Source of the DNA: Sanguinoderma infundibulare
Taxonomy: Eukaryota; Basidiomycota; Agaricomycetes; Polyporales; Polyporaceae
DNA: 64,000 nt
NCBI GenBank assembly: GCA_032821775.1
Contig: JAVLRN010000009.1
Location: 1,488,001-1,552,000, forward strand
Reading direction: 5' to 3'
Positions within the stretch are counted from its first letter, which is position 1; each line of letters opens with the position of its first letter. The notes below the pieces were generated by a model. The model made no database searches. It was not told the DNA's origin and worked only from the letters and a program-made list of their open reading frames with translations. Shown one piece after another: positions 22,771 to 38,319 of this stretch. A program made the position numbers and the translations under genes.

Positions 22771-24614
22771 TTATCGGCGCACTTGCAATGCAGCGACGGT
22801 CTCCTCGAGCGCGCGATTGGCATTCCGCAACCTAGCACACACGACATCCACCGGTGGTTCCTTCGTCAGCAAACAGGTGACCGCCGCTCAGCATTCAGCA
22901 TGCGAACGAACACGCACCGCTGCACCTCTTCGTCGAGCTGAGCGATCTTTCTCGCCTTGATCTCCGCGCTCTTCTGCGCCGCCCGTTCCCTTCTCTCGAG
23001 CCTCCGTATGTATTCCGGCAGACCTCCCAGGGAAGCGATCTGCTGCTCGACGAATTCAGCAGAGAGCGGGTCCCGGTGCGCACTCTGCGGGCTCCGAAAC
23101 TGACTTTGGCTCTGGCTCTGGCTTTCTGCTCCCGAGGCCGCGTCAATTGTGGTGGAAGACGTCCGGGAATCCGCCCGAAGCGCAGCGGCGCGTTCGTGGA
23201 AAGGATTTTCCTGCCCGTAAGACCAGCGCAGAAATCGGCACGCGGAAGCAAAAAACGAAAGCACAAAATTAGGCAAAACGTCCATGGAAGAAGAAACAGA
23301 GACATTCGGCATCAGAATTTCCGCACACAGCTCGACGAGGAAACTGCACTGCACGCGCACCGGGTCATCCTGGATCATCTGCCACTGCGAGCGAGGCACC
23401 TCCCGTCCCTTGCCCTTCGACGGCGAGGGTGAGGGGGACAGGTCTCGCCCCCGCCCCTGTCTCTCGCGAAGAACAGGGTTAAGGACGCCGTCTCGACCAC
23501 GGCAAGTCGCAGAGGAAGAGGGCCCGCTCCCGTGGGCCGTATGAGAACTCCCAGGGGGCGTCAGAAGCATGCTGCTGCTGGGTCGCCCGCTGTCGACCTC
23601 GCTTGCGTTCCCACCGGAAGCATACCCGCGCGAGGAACCCGCCCGCCGGGAGGTCGGTGTCTGGGGCGGGAGGCGAGCCGGTGAGGGCCAGGACGCACGC
23701 TCGGGCTCCTGCTCCGAACGGGACCTGCCGGAGCCGAAGTGGGCATCATCGTCATCGACCTCCATGGCGGTCGCTGGGAGGGTGAAAGGAATGGAGGAGA
23801 CAGGGGAGCCCACAGCGCTATGGGGCGGTTGCGAGCTCCACAGGCCGTCGATGACCGAGCGCTCGTCGAAATACTCATCGTCGTCGTCGGATTCGATGGG
23901 GTCGGTCTGGATCGCCTTGTCTTCGAGGTCGGGCTCGGGTTCAGCCATGTCTGGGTCTTCTATCTCGTCCTCGTCTTCAATGTCCGCCTGCTGAACTTCG
24001 TCCGTGATGGAGTGCCCAGCGTCGGATTGGGCGGCTTGAGAAAAAGGGTCACTCGGTTGAGAAGAATACGGTTGCGCCATCCTGTGCAAGGGCGCGCGGT
24101 TCTGTGACGCAGAAGAGGGCAAGGGCGAGGGTGGAGTGGACGTAGAACCACCATCAGAACACCTCTGGTTTCGGAACTGCTCGAGAACTTCTTCGATGGA
24201 GTCCTTTTGGGAGGATCGGCTGGGGGTCTGAGGAAGCCGCGAGCTTCCAGAAGGCATCTTCTCCTTTTCATGAGAAGCCACGGCAGAAAGTGCCTCCTCT
24301 ATGCTCTTCAGTCGCATCTCCGCACTTTGCTCTTTCAGCGCCTGCTGGATGGCGGCGTCTCGTGCCGCACGGCTCTCAGGAGTGCTGACGGGTGTGGGCC
24401 TCGTCCTGTCACTTGACCGACCGTCGACGACTCGTCTTTGCTTCGGTGTATGCGGATTGCGGACCGTGGAAGGGAAAGGAGGTGGGGGACTGGGTGTTCT
24501 CCTCCGCTTTTGCGGAGAGATAGGCGTGTTAGGCGAACGTGCCATTTGAGCGCGTTGGGCTTGAGAGGGACGCCGGGGTGTGGTTACATGCATGTTCGCG
24601 GCAGTGTTCTGCAT
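22771..24614 (-). CDS. Disordered protein with acidic centre and C-terminal coiled coil (function unknown)
   Basis: Exons are 24614-23361, 23210-22918 and 22831-22771, about 535 aa. The middle intron is 150 nt and in frame; it is removed because it starts GTGCGC, ends GGGCAG, carries a branch-like CCTAAT and would otherwise insert a 50-residue hydrophobic stretch. The N-terminus has Ser-Pro and Lys/Arg-rich motifs (PISPQKRRRTPSPPPP) that resemble a nuclear localisation signal and CDK sites. A short helix (AAIQQALKEQSAEMRLKSIEEAL) and an acidic region (DIEDEDEIEDPD) follow. The last 90 residues form a coiled coil (YIRRLERRERAAQKSAEIK, LRNANRALEETVAALQVRR). The composition suggests a nuclear or cytoskeletal scaffold, but I recognise no family. 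Confidence 0.7.
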
Positions 24615-26557
24615 TTCTGCCCGCCTCCACTCTTGGGCTGAGCGTAGGGCGCGATCGTCTGCCCAAACTGCGGGAGAATGTACGTGAGTTACTTCTTGAT
24701 CGCGTTTCCGCCCGATTCATGCCCATGCGCAGCCGTGACTCAAGCACTTTGCAGAGTCGAAGCCTCAAAACAATCGATATTTGCTCGGGATTCGATGTCA
24801 GCGTTGCCAATCAGACAAAGTGGACGCGGGGTTAAGGCGGAATTTGGAGTCCGTGAAGTCTACCCAACTCCGCGAGCCCTGAGGCAGCCCATGCCGTTCA
24901 CGAAGACCCATAGTGATCTCTCGGGTCCGCGAAGCTTAATGGGCAAGGCTCAACGCCTTCCGGGATGCAACACCCGGAGCAGAGGATGCTACGGGGCGTC
25001 GCACAGGAATGCACTAAAGGTCAAGAGGTGACCCTGAACTACGTGCGTGGGGGGTGGGCATGATAGAATAAGAAAAATCCTGACCAAATCCTGGCCCAGC
25101 GCACCGCATTGGACCACCGAGGCGAAAGCGGCTGATGGACATGAGTCGAATTGAATATACTAACCGAAGAAACCTTGGCACCTTTCCGGGTCGTCTCGAT
25201 CCTTGCTGCAAGCGTAAAAGTCGCTGCGGTTTCCTTGTGAGCGAGCAATATGGATATGATGTATGTTCAAACCAACAGCGACTCACCGGCCAGGGTTTAA
25301 CAGAGTGTGACTGGTGAACCTTCGCGCTCGCTCCAAATGCTTGTAACAGACGACTTCTCCCTTCGAGTTGACAGGTGCTATGTCCCTGTTGAACGAGTGC
25401 GCAGAGATGTGGGATTCCGGGGACATGCGCTCGTGAGTGAGGATGGACGAGGTGAGAGTCCGAGTCTGAGCAGATCCCGACGTTCGCGTGGCCTTGGCAA
25501 TGCCGCAATGGCATGGCTAGGAGCGCGGGCGCCACCGATTGTGGCCACCACTTGAGCGCTTTCGTCCTTGCCGCCGCACTGCGAATGGCGACCTCGACGA
25601 CGATGCAGCCTCGGATCCGCGTCGAAACGCGCTACTTCGCCCCCGCAGAAGCCGCTCTTCCCGCTCTTGCAGTTCAGATCACACGTTTGGAGGATACATG
25701 CATGCTCTGGGTGGGGACGACCGACGCGGAGGCGGAGGATGTGCAGAAAGCACCTCTGCAGGGCTCTCTGTCCAAGGACTGGGCTTGTGCGATGCCCCCA
25801 CGAGACAACGTGAGTTGAGCTACGTTGGTGATCTTGACTTGTACTGAGTGCATTGCACTTGCCGCACTCGACCTCGGTCTTCCAGTCAGGCACGCCTGCC
25901 GCGGCGACTCCGCTGTATCGTTCCTCGGGGTCGGAAGCGGCATTGTCGATGGCGCAGCGTCTCGGTGATAAACCTGTCTTTCTGTTGTCCACGCGAAACA
26001 CGCACTGACCGTGGCCGTTGTAACCACGTTACCGCCCTCTGGCACATGTTGCACTGGTCGGCAATTCGGGGGCTGGCAGCTCGCCGTTTCAAGAAGCAGA
26101 TTTTTCTGGCAATTGATGTACCGCCGTCGCTGGGGTCGATGGGACAGGAGGGGAGGCTGCTGCTTGCGATCGAGCGGGCGGCAGTGGATATTTTCAAGTC
26201 GGACGAGCCGCGCTGAAGATGTGGGCGGTGTGGGATGGGCTAGGACGGGAGCTGTAGTGTACAGGCGATGACAGTAATTGTTTAGGAGGGCATAGTAGGG
26301 ACCGAGGTCGAGTCGGATAAGAAATCGATGTCTGTTCGCTGTCGGAAAAGGACTGGCAAATGGCCGACAGAGTCGCACTGCGCTCGGCGCTCGCCATGAT
26401 CGGGTCCTCGTTGCCCTCAGTCGCTCATCATCCATCTTCGCCTCCTCGTCCACACCGTCCACGCCGGCCAGCTTCCTCCGCGACCACCACCAGTTGTCCA
26501 CCAGCTTCTCCTCTCCGGGGTCGTTATCTTCTGTAGCCCAAGCTTGCCCTCCTTTTC
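24615..26557. other. Divergent intergenic region upstream of YAK1
   Basis: About 1.9 kb between two start codons that point apart. It must contain both promoters and the 5' UTRs. The last 200 nt before YAK1 are C/T-rich. No coding exon or RNA gene could be recognised. Confidence 0.5.
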
Positions 26558-30795
<4,238 letters not shown>

Positions 30796-31681
30796 ACAGC
30801 GGCTGAGCCAGCGTTTGTTCGTAAACGACGGGCAGCCTGCACGCTAGCGACGACTGGCTGTTCTGCCTCCGAGCCGGCGGGTCTGACGGCCGAAGGACTA
30901 TTGGTTCCCCTTGCGGGGTGACGAGGGGGTGGGGTATCGGTTGCTCGGTACGCGCCTCGCACGCCCCTCCATACGTTTTGCGTCTGCCTCATGTACTTTG
31001 CACTTGACCTTGCGCTTCTTACAAGCTTTCATTACGCTATGGTTCGCGCTACGCGTATACACCCACAACTGCTTGCTGGTCTACACTTCCTCCTCCTCCT
31101 CCTCTTCTTCTTCTCCTTCAACCTGCCCCGTTTCTCTGAATCACGTCCTTGTCTCTGTTTGATGATATCACGCAAGATCTCTCGCCGTGTCTCGCGCCTT
31201 TGCGCTCAACGTCCGTAAATGTGTACAGCACCCGCACCCGTCCTGACCCACACCCACCATCCTCATCGATATATACATCATCGCTCGCGGTTTCCCATCT
31301 CTCGGCTTGATCAATGATTATTCCTTCTTCTCTGCATTGACATCCGGATTGTCCGTGACCGGCCTTGCGCACAACGTTGATACCTTTTGTCGGACGCTGC
31401 TCGAAACTCCATCCAGCGCGGCGCCTGTCTGTTCCCATCTTGTCCCCTCTGTCATGATTGTAATGCTCTTCTTGCCGATTCACATTGTCCCCTTGCTTTC
31501 TTGCCTCATAACCTGCGGGATCCAGCGTCCACGCGTGTTGTGCGCGCAAAACGATTGAGGTAGGTGCTCCATACACGCGGGAGTTGCTACAGCTCGGTTG
31601 AACGAGATACAATACATCGGTCTAGTTTGAATTCGCCTCCTTTCTATGTCCCCAGCACACCGTGGGCACGTCCTCGGGGTT
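30796..31681. other. Convergent 3' intergenic region
   Basis: Tails of YAK1 and the PHOSPHO-type phosphatase meet here. There is a TCC/TTC-rich tract around 31085-31120. No coding exon was recognised; it is probably mostly 3' UTR. Confidence 0.5.
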
Positions 31682-32823
31682 TCAGAGCTGGTCGAGGAGC
31701 GCCTCGACTTCCCACGCGCCTGTCCAGTATTCGACGCGGGGGTGGAGCCGGCCTTCATCCTCGTATTCCTTGATCAAATTGTACAGTCCGCGGTAGCGAC
31801 GGCAGAACACGACGTCTTGCCTGGGGTCGTCGACCGGCGTCAGCGTCCATCCGTGTACGCTCGAGGGAGCGACTTACTTGCGCATCCGGAGGACGGGGCA
31901 GAAGTCGTTGGCCCCGTCGCCGACGTAGATGACGCGATCGAAGCCGGGCTGGTGCTTTTTCAGGAAGGCGTCCAGCTCGTCACCTGCCATCGGAGCGGCA
32001 AACATGCGGATGCGGGTCAGCCAACGTCAACGTCAATCTCGATATGTGGGCACGGCAGGCGGAACGCAGCAGGGACGCGTTACCTTTGCACATGTTCGGA
32101 CTGCAGCCGACTTGGCAGTTGTGCTGAGGCCCGGCGGGGTCGATCCTGCGGCGCAGCTTGAGGAGGCCGGACTCGTCCCACTCGGCGGGGTTGGTGACGA
32201 TGTCGTCGAAGAGGTTGTCGAGGCCCTTGGACTGGTGCGGACGTCAGCAGGAGGCACAGCGTGACGCAGGGAAAATGACGCGCGCCTTCAAGATGGTGGT
32301 GATGTAGATGATGTTCGCGTTCGAGAGGCAGAAGAACGTCGTCTTTCCCCTCGACTTGAGCGCCGAGACGCCGCGGACCATCGCCGGGTGCTATATGGCA
32401 GACCGAGCTTCAGCGTCAGTGCTTGACTTGACCCGCGCAGGCGGTCCTCACGAAAGGCATGGCGCGCAGAGCCTCCTCGATCTGCGCCCTGGTCCCCCCG
32501 AGTTCGTGGAGGTCTTTGAGGGTCATCGCACTTGGACTGTCAGGCCCTTCGAAAAAGCGTCCGCGAAAAAGGTGCGGTCTCACACGAGGTCGGTCCATTG
32601 GACATCCTTCTTGAGCTCCTTCATTTTCTTGCGCAACTTTGGCGCGAGGACTTCGAGGACCCAGCGGTCCGAGTCCTGATCTGCGAGCGACCTAGGATGC
32701 ATGGATGTCAGACGCGGCGAAAACATTCAGCATCCGAGTCGGCTGCACAAACCAGTCGAAATCGAAGACGATCAGTTGACGTTCTACGGGAGGGAAAGGC
32801 TTGGTCTCTTGTGATGGGGACAT
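31682..32823 (-). CDS. HAD-superfamily phosphatase of the PHOSPHO1/PHOSPHO2 type
   Basis: Animal relatives hydrolyse phosphoethanolamine/phosphocholine or pyridoxal phosphate; the fungal substrate is not known. Exons are 32823-32753, 32691-32584, 32536-32452, 32390-32286 (or -32280), 32231-32084, 31983-31878 and 31820-31682, about 253-255 aa, the usual length. HAD motif I is VFDFDWSLADQDSD, with the nucleophile and acid Asp residues; it is assembled across the first intron. Motif II is FFCLSNAN, and motif III/IV is VIYVGDGANDFCP. The family cap shows LHELGGTRAQIEEALRAMPF and the Cys-rich CQVGCSPNMCKG. The fourth intron has either a weak GT donor or a GC donor 6 nt upstream; both keep frame. 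Confidence 0.9.
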
Positions 32824-33394
32824 GGTGACTGAGGCGGGATGAGAGGCCGTTGGAAGCGCACCGTCGCTGGAGAACGACTCGGAGATATTCGCCACAACCG
32901 ATTTTCGCCTGCCAGACAGTGAGCACAGCCACAGAGCCCAAAACTCCCACGAATACTATCCGGTGTCTGTTTCCGTTTATGGCAGTGAAGGCGCCCGCTG
33001 TCGTCACGGTCGGACGTCTGCAATTGACGATGTGATACCATGAAAAAAACCGCAATTCTGGATCTGTTGCTTTGCGCCGAAGTTTAAATATCTGATTTCT
33101 TACTGCCGGACCCCCGCCTTAACTTGGAATTAACGAACTCGTGTTTCAACTGGTTACTTACAGTGGCATACACGCACCTAAGCCATGAGGTTAAGTAACT
33201 TACTTGTGTACCATCTGCCGCTATGCGCCTGGATAGCAGTGTTTCGTAAGTTTAATTGCTAGGTATTTATGGTTTTCCATCCGTATCTACGACGAGCCTT
33301 CACCCAAGATCGCGTCTATCAAAGACGAGGGACGCACATGACGGCGTCACCTGTCACTGCCCAAGCACATATGTATAGCTGCGATAGTCAGCCG
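32824..33394. other. Intergenic region between phosphatase and thioesterase genes
   Basis: Both neighbours are on the minus strand, so this holds the phosphatase promoter and the thioesterase 3' UTR. It is locally A/T-richer (33050-33260) than its surroundings. No gene is visible. Confidence 0.5.
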
Positions 33395-34266
33395 TTAAAG
33401 TTTGGCACGAGACTTGCCAGGCTGAGCTGCCGCTCCGATGGCAGGCAATGCGTGTGCGGCAGGTGCAATGTTATGCGTGGCCGAGATAAGCAAAGTGCCC
33501 TTCTCTTTGTCATAAACCTGTACTCGGGCAGGGCACGACGTGAGAACCGCATTGAACAAAAGCCGCATGTGACCGCACCTTGCATTGCGCGGAGGCCATC
33601 TTCGCCCTGCTGGACAGAGATTTCCCGACGAAGACGAGGGTCGATCCGCTGGAGACATGCGCGCAGTTAGAGCGGTATGGTATGTATACTTTCTAACATG
33701 GAAGAACTTACACAAGGGCCGGCGCATGCCAGGTCACGTTCATGGAAGTAGAAAACCCGGAGGGGTCAAAGCCTGTGACCGTCGCGAGTGTGAAAAGCGC
33801 CCCAAACGTCGTACTTGGAGAGGGCATGAGATGCTGTTCCCACAACGGAGAATGTGCGCTCACATTTCCAACAGATGCGCGGAGCAAGGACCAGCAAGAG
33901 TTCCGTGGACGTTCAACATGTCTTTTATATATGTTTAGCCCAACATGGTGAGCCAGGGATGCAGCTGAGAGACTTACCCTCCTCCACGACCAATTCACAT
34001 ATGCATGTGGCCTCCAGGTTGTTCTGTCCCTTGCGGCCATGATCGCTCTCACTTCTTATGAAGGCCCCGACCAGTTTCAGCCCCTTTACTTCCTCGTGTC
34101 CGAAAACTTTACTATCCGGACGGTTTGCAACGTGGTGGGCGAGGATGTTCTGCAACAAACGAACAGCATCTTCGTTTAGATTGGTCTTCACCGTCGACGG
34201 ATCATCGTTGGGTGCCGGTGCTCTGGGGTACGACCGAAGGCGCTTTAATCCATCCGAGGCAGACAT
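33395..34266 (-). CDS. Hotdog-fold thioesterase (4HBT family, acyl-CoA thioesterase 13-like)
   Basis: Likely hydrolyses acyl-CoA-type thioesters (family inference). Exons are 34266-33978, 33921-33864, 33813-33712, 33648-33579 and 33517-33395, 213 aa. The hotdog signature is rebuilt across four introns: DMLNVHGTLAGPCSAHLLE, then GALFTLATV, STSMNVTWHAPALVG, TLVFVGKSLSSRAKMASAQC and VYDKEKGTLLISATHNI. The usual HGGxxxxLxD region reads HGTLAGPCSAHLLE here, so the normal acidic catalytic residue is represented by the Glu of LLE. The second and third junctions use unusual but phase-correct acceptors (AAAAG, CCAAG). The first 75 bp of this gene, including the ATG, recur as a relic in front of the second CYP63 copy. 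It is divergent from CYP63 copy 1. Confidence 0.78.
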
Positions 34267-34903
34267 GGGGATATGGTTTGGCTTTTGCGCAGTCATAATC
34301 TCGACGAGCTGCCTCAAAACGAGTGGTCAACAAGGTGCCATGAGGTCCAAGCGAGATCGTTTTGCTTCATGCACAAACCCGAACGTCGCCGTACAGATAC
34401 TCACTGACGTAGGTAATCGCTACTCGAGCTTCTCCAACTTGAGAATGGCTAGGTGGACTCAAGAGTCTGCAGCTGGACAACAAGGGACTTGAACGTCCGC
34501 ACGGCACAGCCGCCAGCCGTTTACCGAGAGGCCTCCGGTCCGACAACGGAACCCGTGATAGCCGGAATGCGCCCGCAGACGACGACTCGGACATCGACGC
34601 AGCACTCGAAGCAGATCCCTTTGCTCTGCCTTTGCTTTCTGACTCCATATCTTATGTGCTGATAGCAATATTAATCACGGTCGCTGCTACGTGCTGGGGC
34701 GTTGGCGTTGATCCGACTGTGCCGCATATACACTCGCAGACGCCGCTGCAACACTATCCGGTCCACGGACTTTCGGTGGGTGGTCGACGGCTCCCTGTAA
34801 TCGTTGTTAGTCAAAACCAGCCCTTACCTTCCTTCGGCGCCGAACAGGGCTGATAAAACGATGCTCGAGAAATCGGGTCCGTAGCCAAACAGCGTTCCCC
34901 ACT
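34267..34903. promoter_or_regulatory. Divergent promoter between thioesterase and CYP63 copy 1
   Basis: The two genes start 637 bp apart and face away. Blocks such as CTGGGGCGTTGG and ATCCGGTCCACGGACTTT are kept in the duplicated promoter of the second P450, which marks them as candidate regulatory or 5' UTR elements. Confidence 0.55.
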
Positions 34904-37423
34904 ATGCTTCAGAACCTACCTCCTGGGCCACGGTTCCTTGTGGGACGGATCCGCTTCCTCGTCATTCCGCCCATCTGCGTGTATCTAGGAACTTTGCTCG
35001 TCCGGGATCTCGGCGGTGTCCGCCTCCCCCTACTGGTATCGGCTCTTGCATACGTTGTCAGCTTCCCGCTTTTCTTCTTTGCCTATCGGGCATGGACGGC
35101 TCTATCAACGAAGAGGGCTGCCGCCGCGCATGGAGCCATTGTAGTTCCGACAGCCAAGCTTACGAAGGATATGGAGTTGAAACGAGATATGACCTACCCT
35201 CGTATGTTATCTAGTCACTGTCCGCCCTGCGTGCATAATGATTCACTGTATGCCTTTAGGTGATTTCCTGTTCAGGCTCTGTGAGATCTGGGGTCACTCC
35301 TTCGGTCTTGAGCAGTTTTTCTTTAAAAGAGTGAGTTTGCTCAATAACGTCTTGAGGTACCTAATCGCATTCGCCTTCCCTCTATGCCCCTAGATTTTCA
35401 CTATGGAACCGGAACACATCAAGGTTGGAATAGGCATCCTTAATTGCTATGGTCCAGGTGCTTACGAAGCGCTTTTAGGCGATATTGGCCACAGATTTTG
35501 CCAGCTTCGAGAAAGGTGAGCGCAAGACGTACCTTAGGCAACTTTTTATTCATTTAAAATCAGGCAAACAATTCCGCAACCAGATGTACAGCCTGCTAGG
35601 CGTGGGTGTCTTCAACGCCGACGGTGAGTTCGTGAATGTGCTCTCCCTCCGTCCCCTACAGCTGAGGGAATTGCATTCAGCCGAGTTATGGAAGTTCCAC
35701 CGTTCCATGACGAGGCCCTTCTTCAGTAAAGAAAGGATTAGTCACTTCGACAACTTCGACAAGCATGCGATGGACGCCCTCCGACAGATGAGGGCACGCA
35801 TGCAGGAGGGGTACGCCATTGACTGGCAGGTATGCATTATTCACATGTCCTGTCATCGCCCGCCCGCTCCAAGTGCGTCGCTTGATACGTATTCGATAGG
35901 ACCTCGTCTCTCGGTTCACCCTAGACTCTGCAACGGAGTTTCTTTTCGGCAAGGACGTCCACACGCTATCCAAAAGCCTCCCATACCCGCCCACCGCCGA
36001 CACTCGTTTCGTCCAACCTGACGAGGATGACTTTGCCTCGGCGTTCTACGCAGCTCAAGTCGCCTCTTCACGCCGTGGCCGCTATCAGGATGCTTGGGGA
36101 CTGAGCGAATTCTGGAAGGACAAGGTCAACCCGTACAAGGCCAACATTGACAAGTTTATCAACCCGATTTTGGAGGATGCTTTGCGCCAGAAGGCTGCTA
36201 GGGCGACTGCAGGCGCTGAAGAGTCCGAGGAGGACACGCTATTGAGCTCGCTATTGAAGGTCACGGATGGTATGTCTATTTTTAAGTCGTTCCAATTAGG
36301 AGGAACCTGATGACTGGACCCGGACAATAATCGCTCTAGACCGGACCATCATCCACGACGAGATCGTCAACATCCTTCTTGCCGGACGCGATACGACCGC
36401 ATCCACCCTGACGTTCGCTGTCTATCGTCTGGCCGAACATCCGGAGATCCTCCAGCGCCTGCGTGAGGAGATTCTCAGCGTTGTGGGACCATCGCGCAGA
36501 CCTTCGTATGATGACATCCGCAACATGAAGTTCCTGCGTGCAGTGATCAATGAGACTTTGCGCTTGTATCCTCCGGTGTGAGTATGCTTCCTCGGGTCAT
36601 ACTGTGCAGGTTGCTGACCCGCACGTATGTTTATCCATGACACCTCTAGCCCTGTGAACAATAGGCGAGTCCGATTCCCTCTGTGACCTCAAGTGTTTGA
36701 ATGACCAGTAGAGTCCACTATAGGAACGCTATCAAGGATACGGTCCTCCCCTCTACTGCCACTCAGCGGCCCATCTTCGTGCCTGCCGGAACGAAGTGAG
36801 CGTTGCCTACGAACCCGTTTCGGCTTTTCTAGACTGACATCACATACCAGATGCATCTACTCTGTCTTCGTAATGCACCGTAGGAAGGACCTGTGGGGCC
36901 CGGATGGTACGTTCCATGTCTCATTGGCTAGCACGGGGGTATACTGAGGTTCCTCCCGTCCAGCCCTGAAGTTCGACCCTGACCGCTTCCTCGACGAGCG
37001 CGTGCAGAAGTACCTCACGCCAAACCCGTTCATCTTCCTCCCATTCAACGCCGGCCCGCGTATTTGTCTCGGCCAACAGGTGCGACTCCAAGCTCTCCTT
37101 GTCCCAAGACATGTTCATGATTCATCTCCATGCATGCAGTTCGCATACAACGAGACATCGTTCATGCTCGTGCGCCTGCTTCAGCAGGTCTCCGCCATCG
37201 AGTTCGTGCCAGAGGTCGCGCCCAAGTCCGTCGTTCCGCCAGGGTACACCGACTCTCCCGGTTCAGATGGCACGGATAGGGTCTACATGGGTAACCATCT
37301 GACCATGCACGTTAAGGTACGCGTCTGGAGTACACCTCGTGTTTAAGTTAACCCATGAGTCTAACGTTTTCCCTGGATCAGGGTGGTCTTTGGGTCAAGA
37401 TGACTGAGGCGACGAACGAGTGA
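34904..37423 (+). CDS. Cytochrome P450, CYP63-like, tandem copy 1
   Basis: Membrane haem monooxygenase; characterised white-rot CYP63 enzymes oxidise alkanes, fatty acids and aromatic hydrocarbons (family knowledge). Exons end in order at 35201, 35330, 35423, 35515, 35623, 35829, 36269, 36577, 36664, 36795, 36906, 37079, 37316 and 37423; they start at 34904, 35260, 35394, 35479, 35564, 35681, 35900, 36340, 36650, 36724, 36851, 36964, 37140 and 37382. The product is 576 aa. Two hydrophobic N-terminal segments, I-helix AGRDTT, ExxR in [10 protein letters not shown], and the haem loop [10 protein letters not shown] are all intact. CYP63 signatures include [24 protein letters not shown] and [12 protein letters not shown]. 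Exon 9 is only 15 nt and is followed by an intron with a GC donor. Copy 2 has the same 14-exon structure. Confidence 0.92.
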
Positions 37424-37536
37424 CACTGTTGAATATTGAATAAGTTGTGTGTAGCAATTGCTGATGGTTAGCAGATAGGTTGGAGCGTTGTATCTGCACC
37501 ATCTGCACAGCATAATGTTTAATCCCTGCTCGATCC

Positions 37537-37606
37537 ACGGATCGTTGTTGGGTGCCGGTGCTCGCGGAGTGACCGAAGGCGCGTTAATCCATCCGGAGGC
37601 AGACAT
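37537..37606 (-). pseudogene. Truncated 5' relic of the thioesterase gene
   Basis: Reading from the ATG at 37606 leftwards, the relic matches the first 24 codons of the intact thioesterase at DNA level. One extra C at codon 4 shifts the frame and a later one-base loss restores it, so both copies read RAPAPN. Similarity ends at the duplication breakpoint and no hotdog sequence follows. The relic shows that the duplication was copied from the thioesterase-P450 locus rather than from the P450 alone. Confidence 0.8.
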
Positions 37607-38319
37607 GAGTCAGCAAGATGCCACTGTGGAGAGGTTCAAGCGACCCGGCTTTGCTTCATACTAAACCCGGACGTGGCCATAAAAATTCTCGCTGATGCAA
37701 GTGATCGCTACTCAAGCTTCTACAACTTGAGAATGGCGGCTACTTAAGACTACCTACAAAGACTTACAAGTACCTGCGCACCGTGACAACACAGCCGCAA
37801 TTGGTTGTTGACCGGGTGCCGCCCGGTCCGACTGAACGCGAACCCAATATTGATAGGCGGCTGCGCCGCGGCCGCTAGACTCGAACCAGTCGATCGGGAA
37901 GCGAGTGCACCTGCCTTTCTCGGAGGGGAGCGGAGTGTGAAACACAGGTGGCTTCCCGAAGCACGAGGGAGATTTCGACCGGAGTTTGAATCCCAAGCGC
38001 TGGGAACGAGCCGACGCACATGTGGCTTGGGTTTCCGACTCCCCAGTCGATATCAACTGTGCTGACAGTTGTTACGATTGCGGCCGCCACGGACTTGCTG
38101 GGGCGTTGGGGTTGATGCATCTCCGATTGTATTGCATATTCCTCGCAGACGCCCCTACTTACAAGTGTATCCGGTCCACGGACTTTTGGTTAGTGGCCGA
38201 CGGCACTCTGCTTGCTTTGTTACTTAAGACCAGTCCCTAGGGCTTCCTTCGGCCCCCAACAGGTCTGATAAACGGTAGTCGAGGAATCGCCGGTCCGTAG
38301 TCAAACAACGTACCCCACC
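37607..38319 (+). promoter_or_regulatory. Duplicated promoter of CYP63 copy 2
   Basis: Diverged copy of the thioesterase/P450 intergenic region with several conserved blocks, interrupted by non-matching sequence around 37840-38080. It is presumably the promoter of the second P450. No gene is visible inside it. Confidence 0.5.

Larger units (their letters stand above)
34197..37490. repeat. Tandem duplication unit, copy 1
   Basis: Unit of about 3.3 kb containing the 5' end of the thioesterase gene, the divergent promoter, the first CYP63-type gene and its 3' flank. The left limit is where similarity to copy 2 stops inside thioesterase codon 24 or so. The right limit is the shared GGAGCGTTG downstream of the P450 stop. 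Exons are far more similar than introns and promoter. Confidence 0.85.

Noticed and set aside
25014..26001. Several 100-200 codon open frames upstream of YAK1
   Set aside because: No start context, splice-consistent extension or recognised motif; they overlap on opposite strands.
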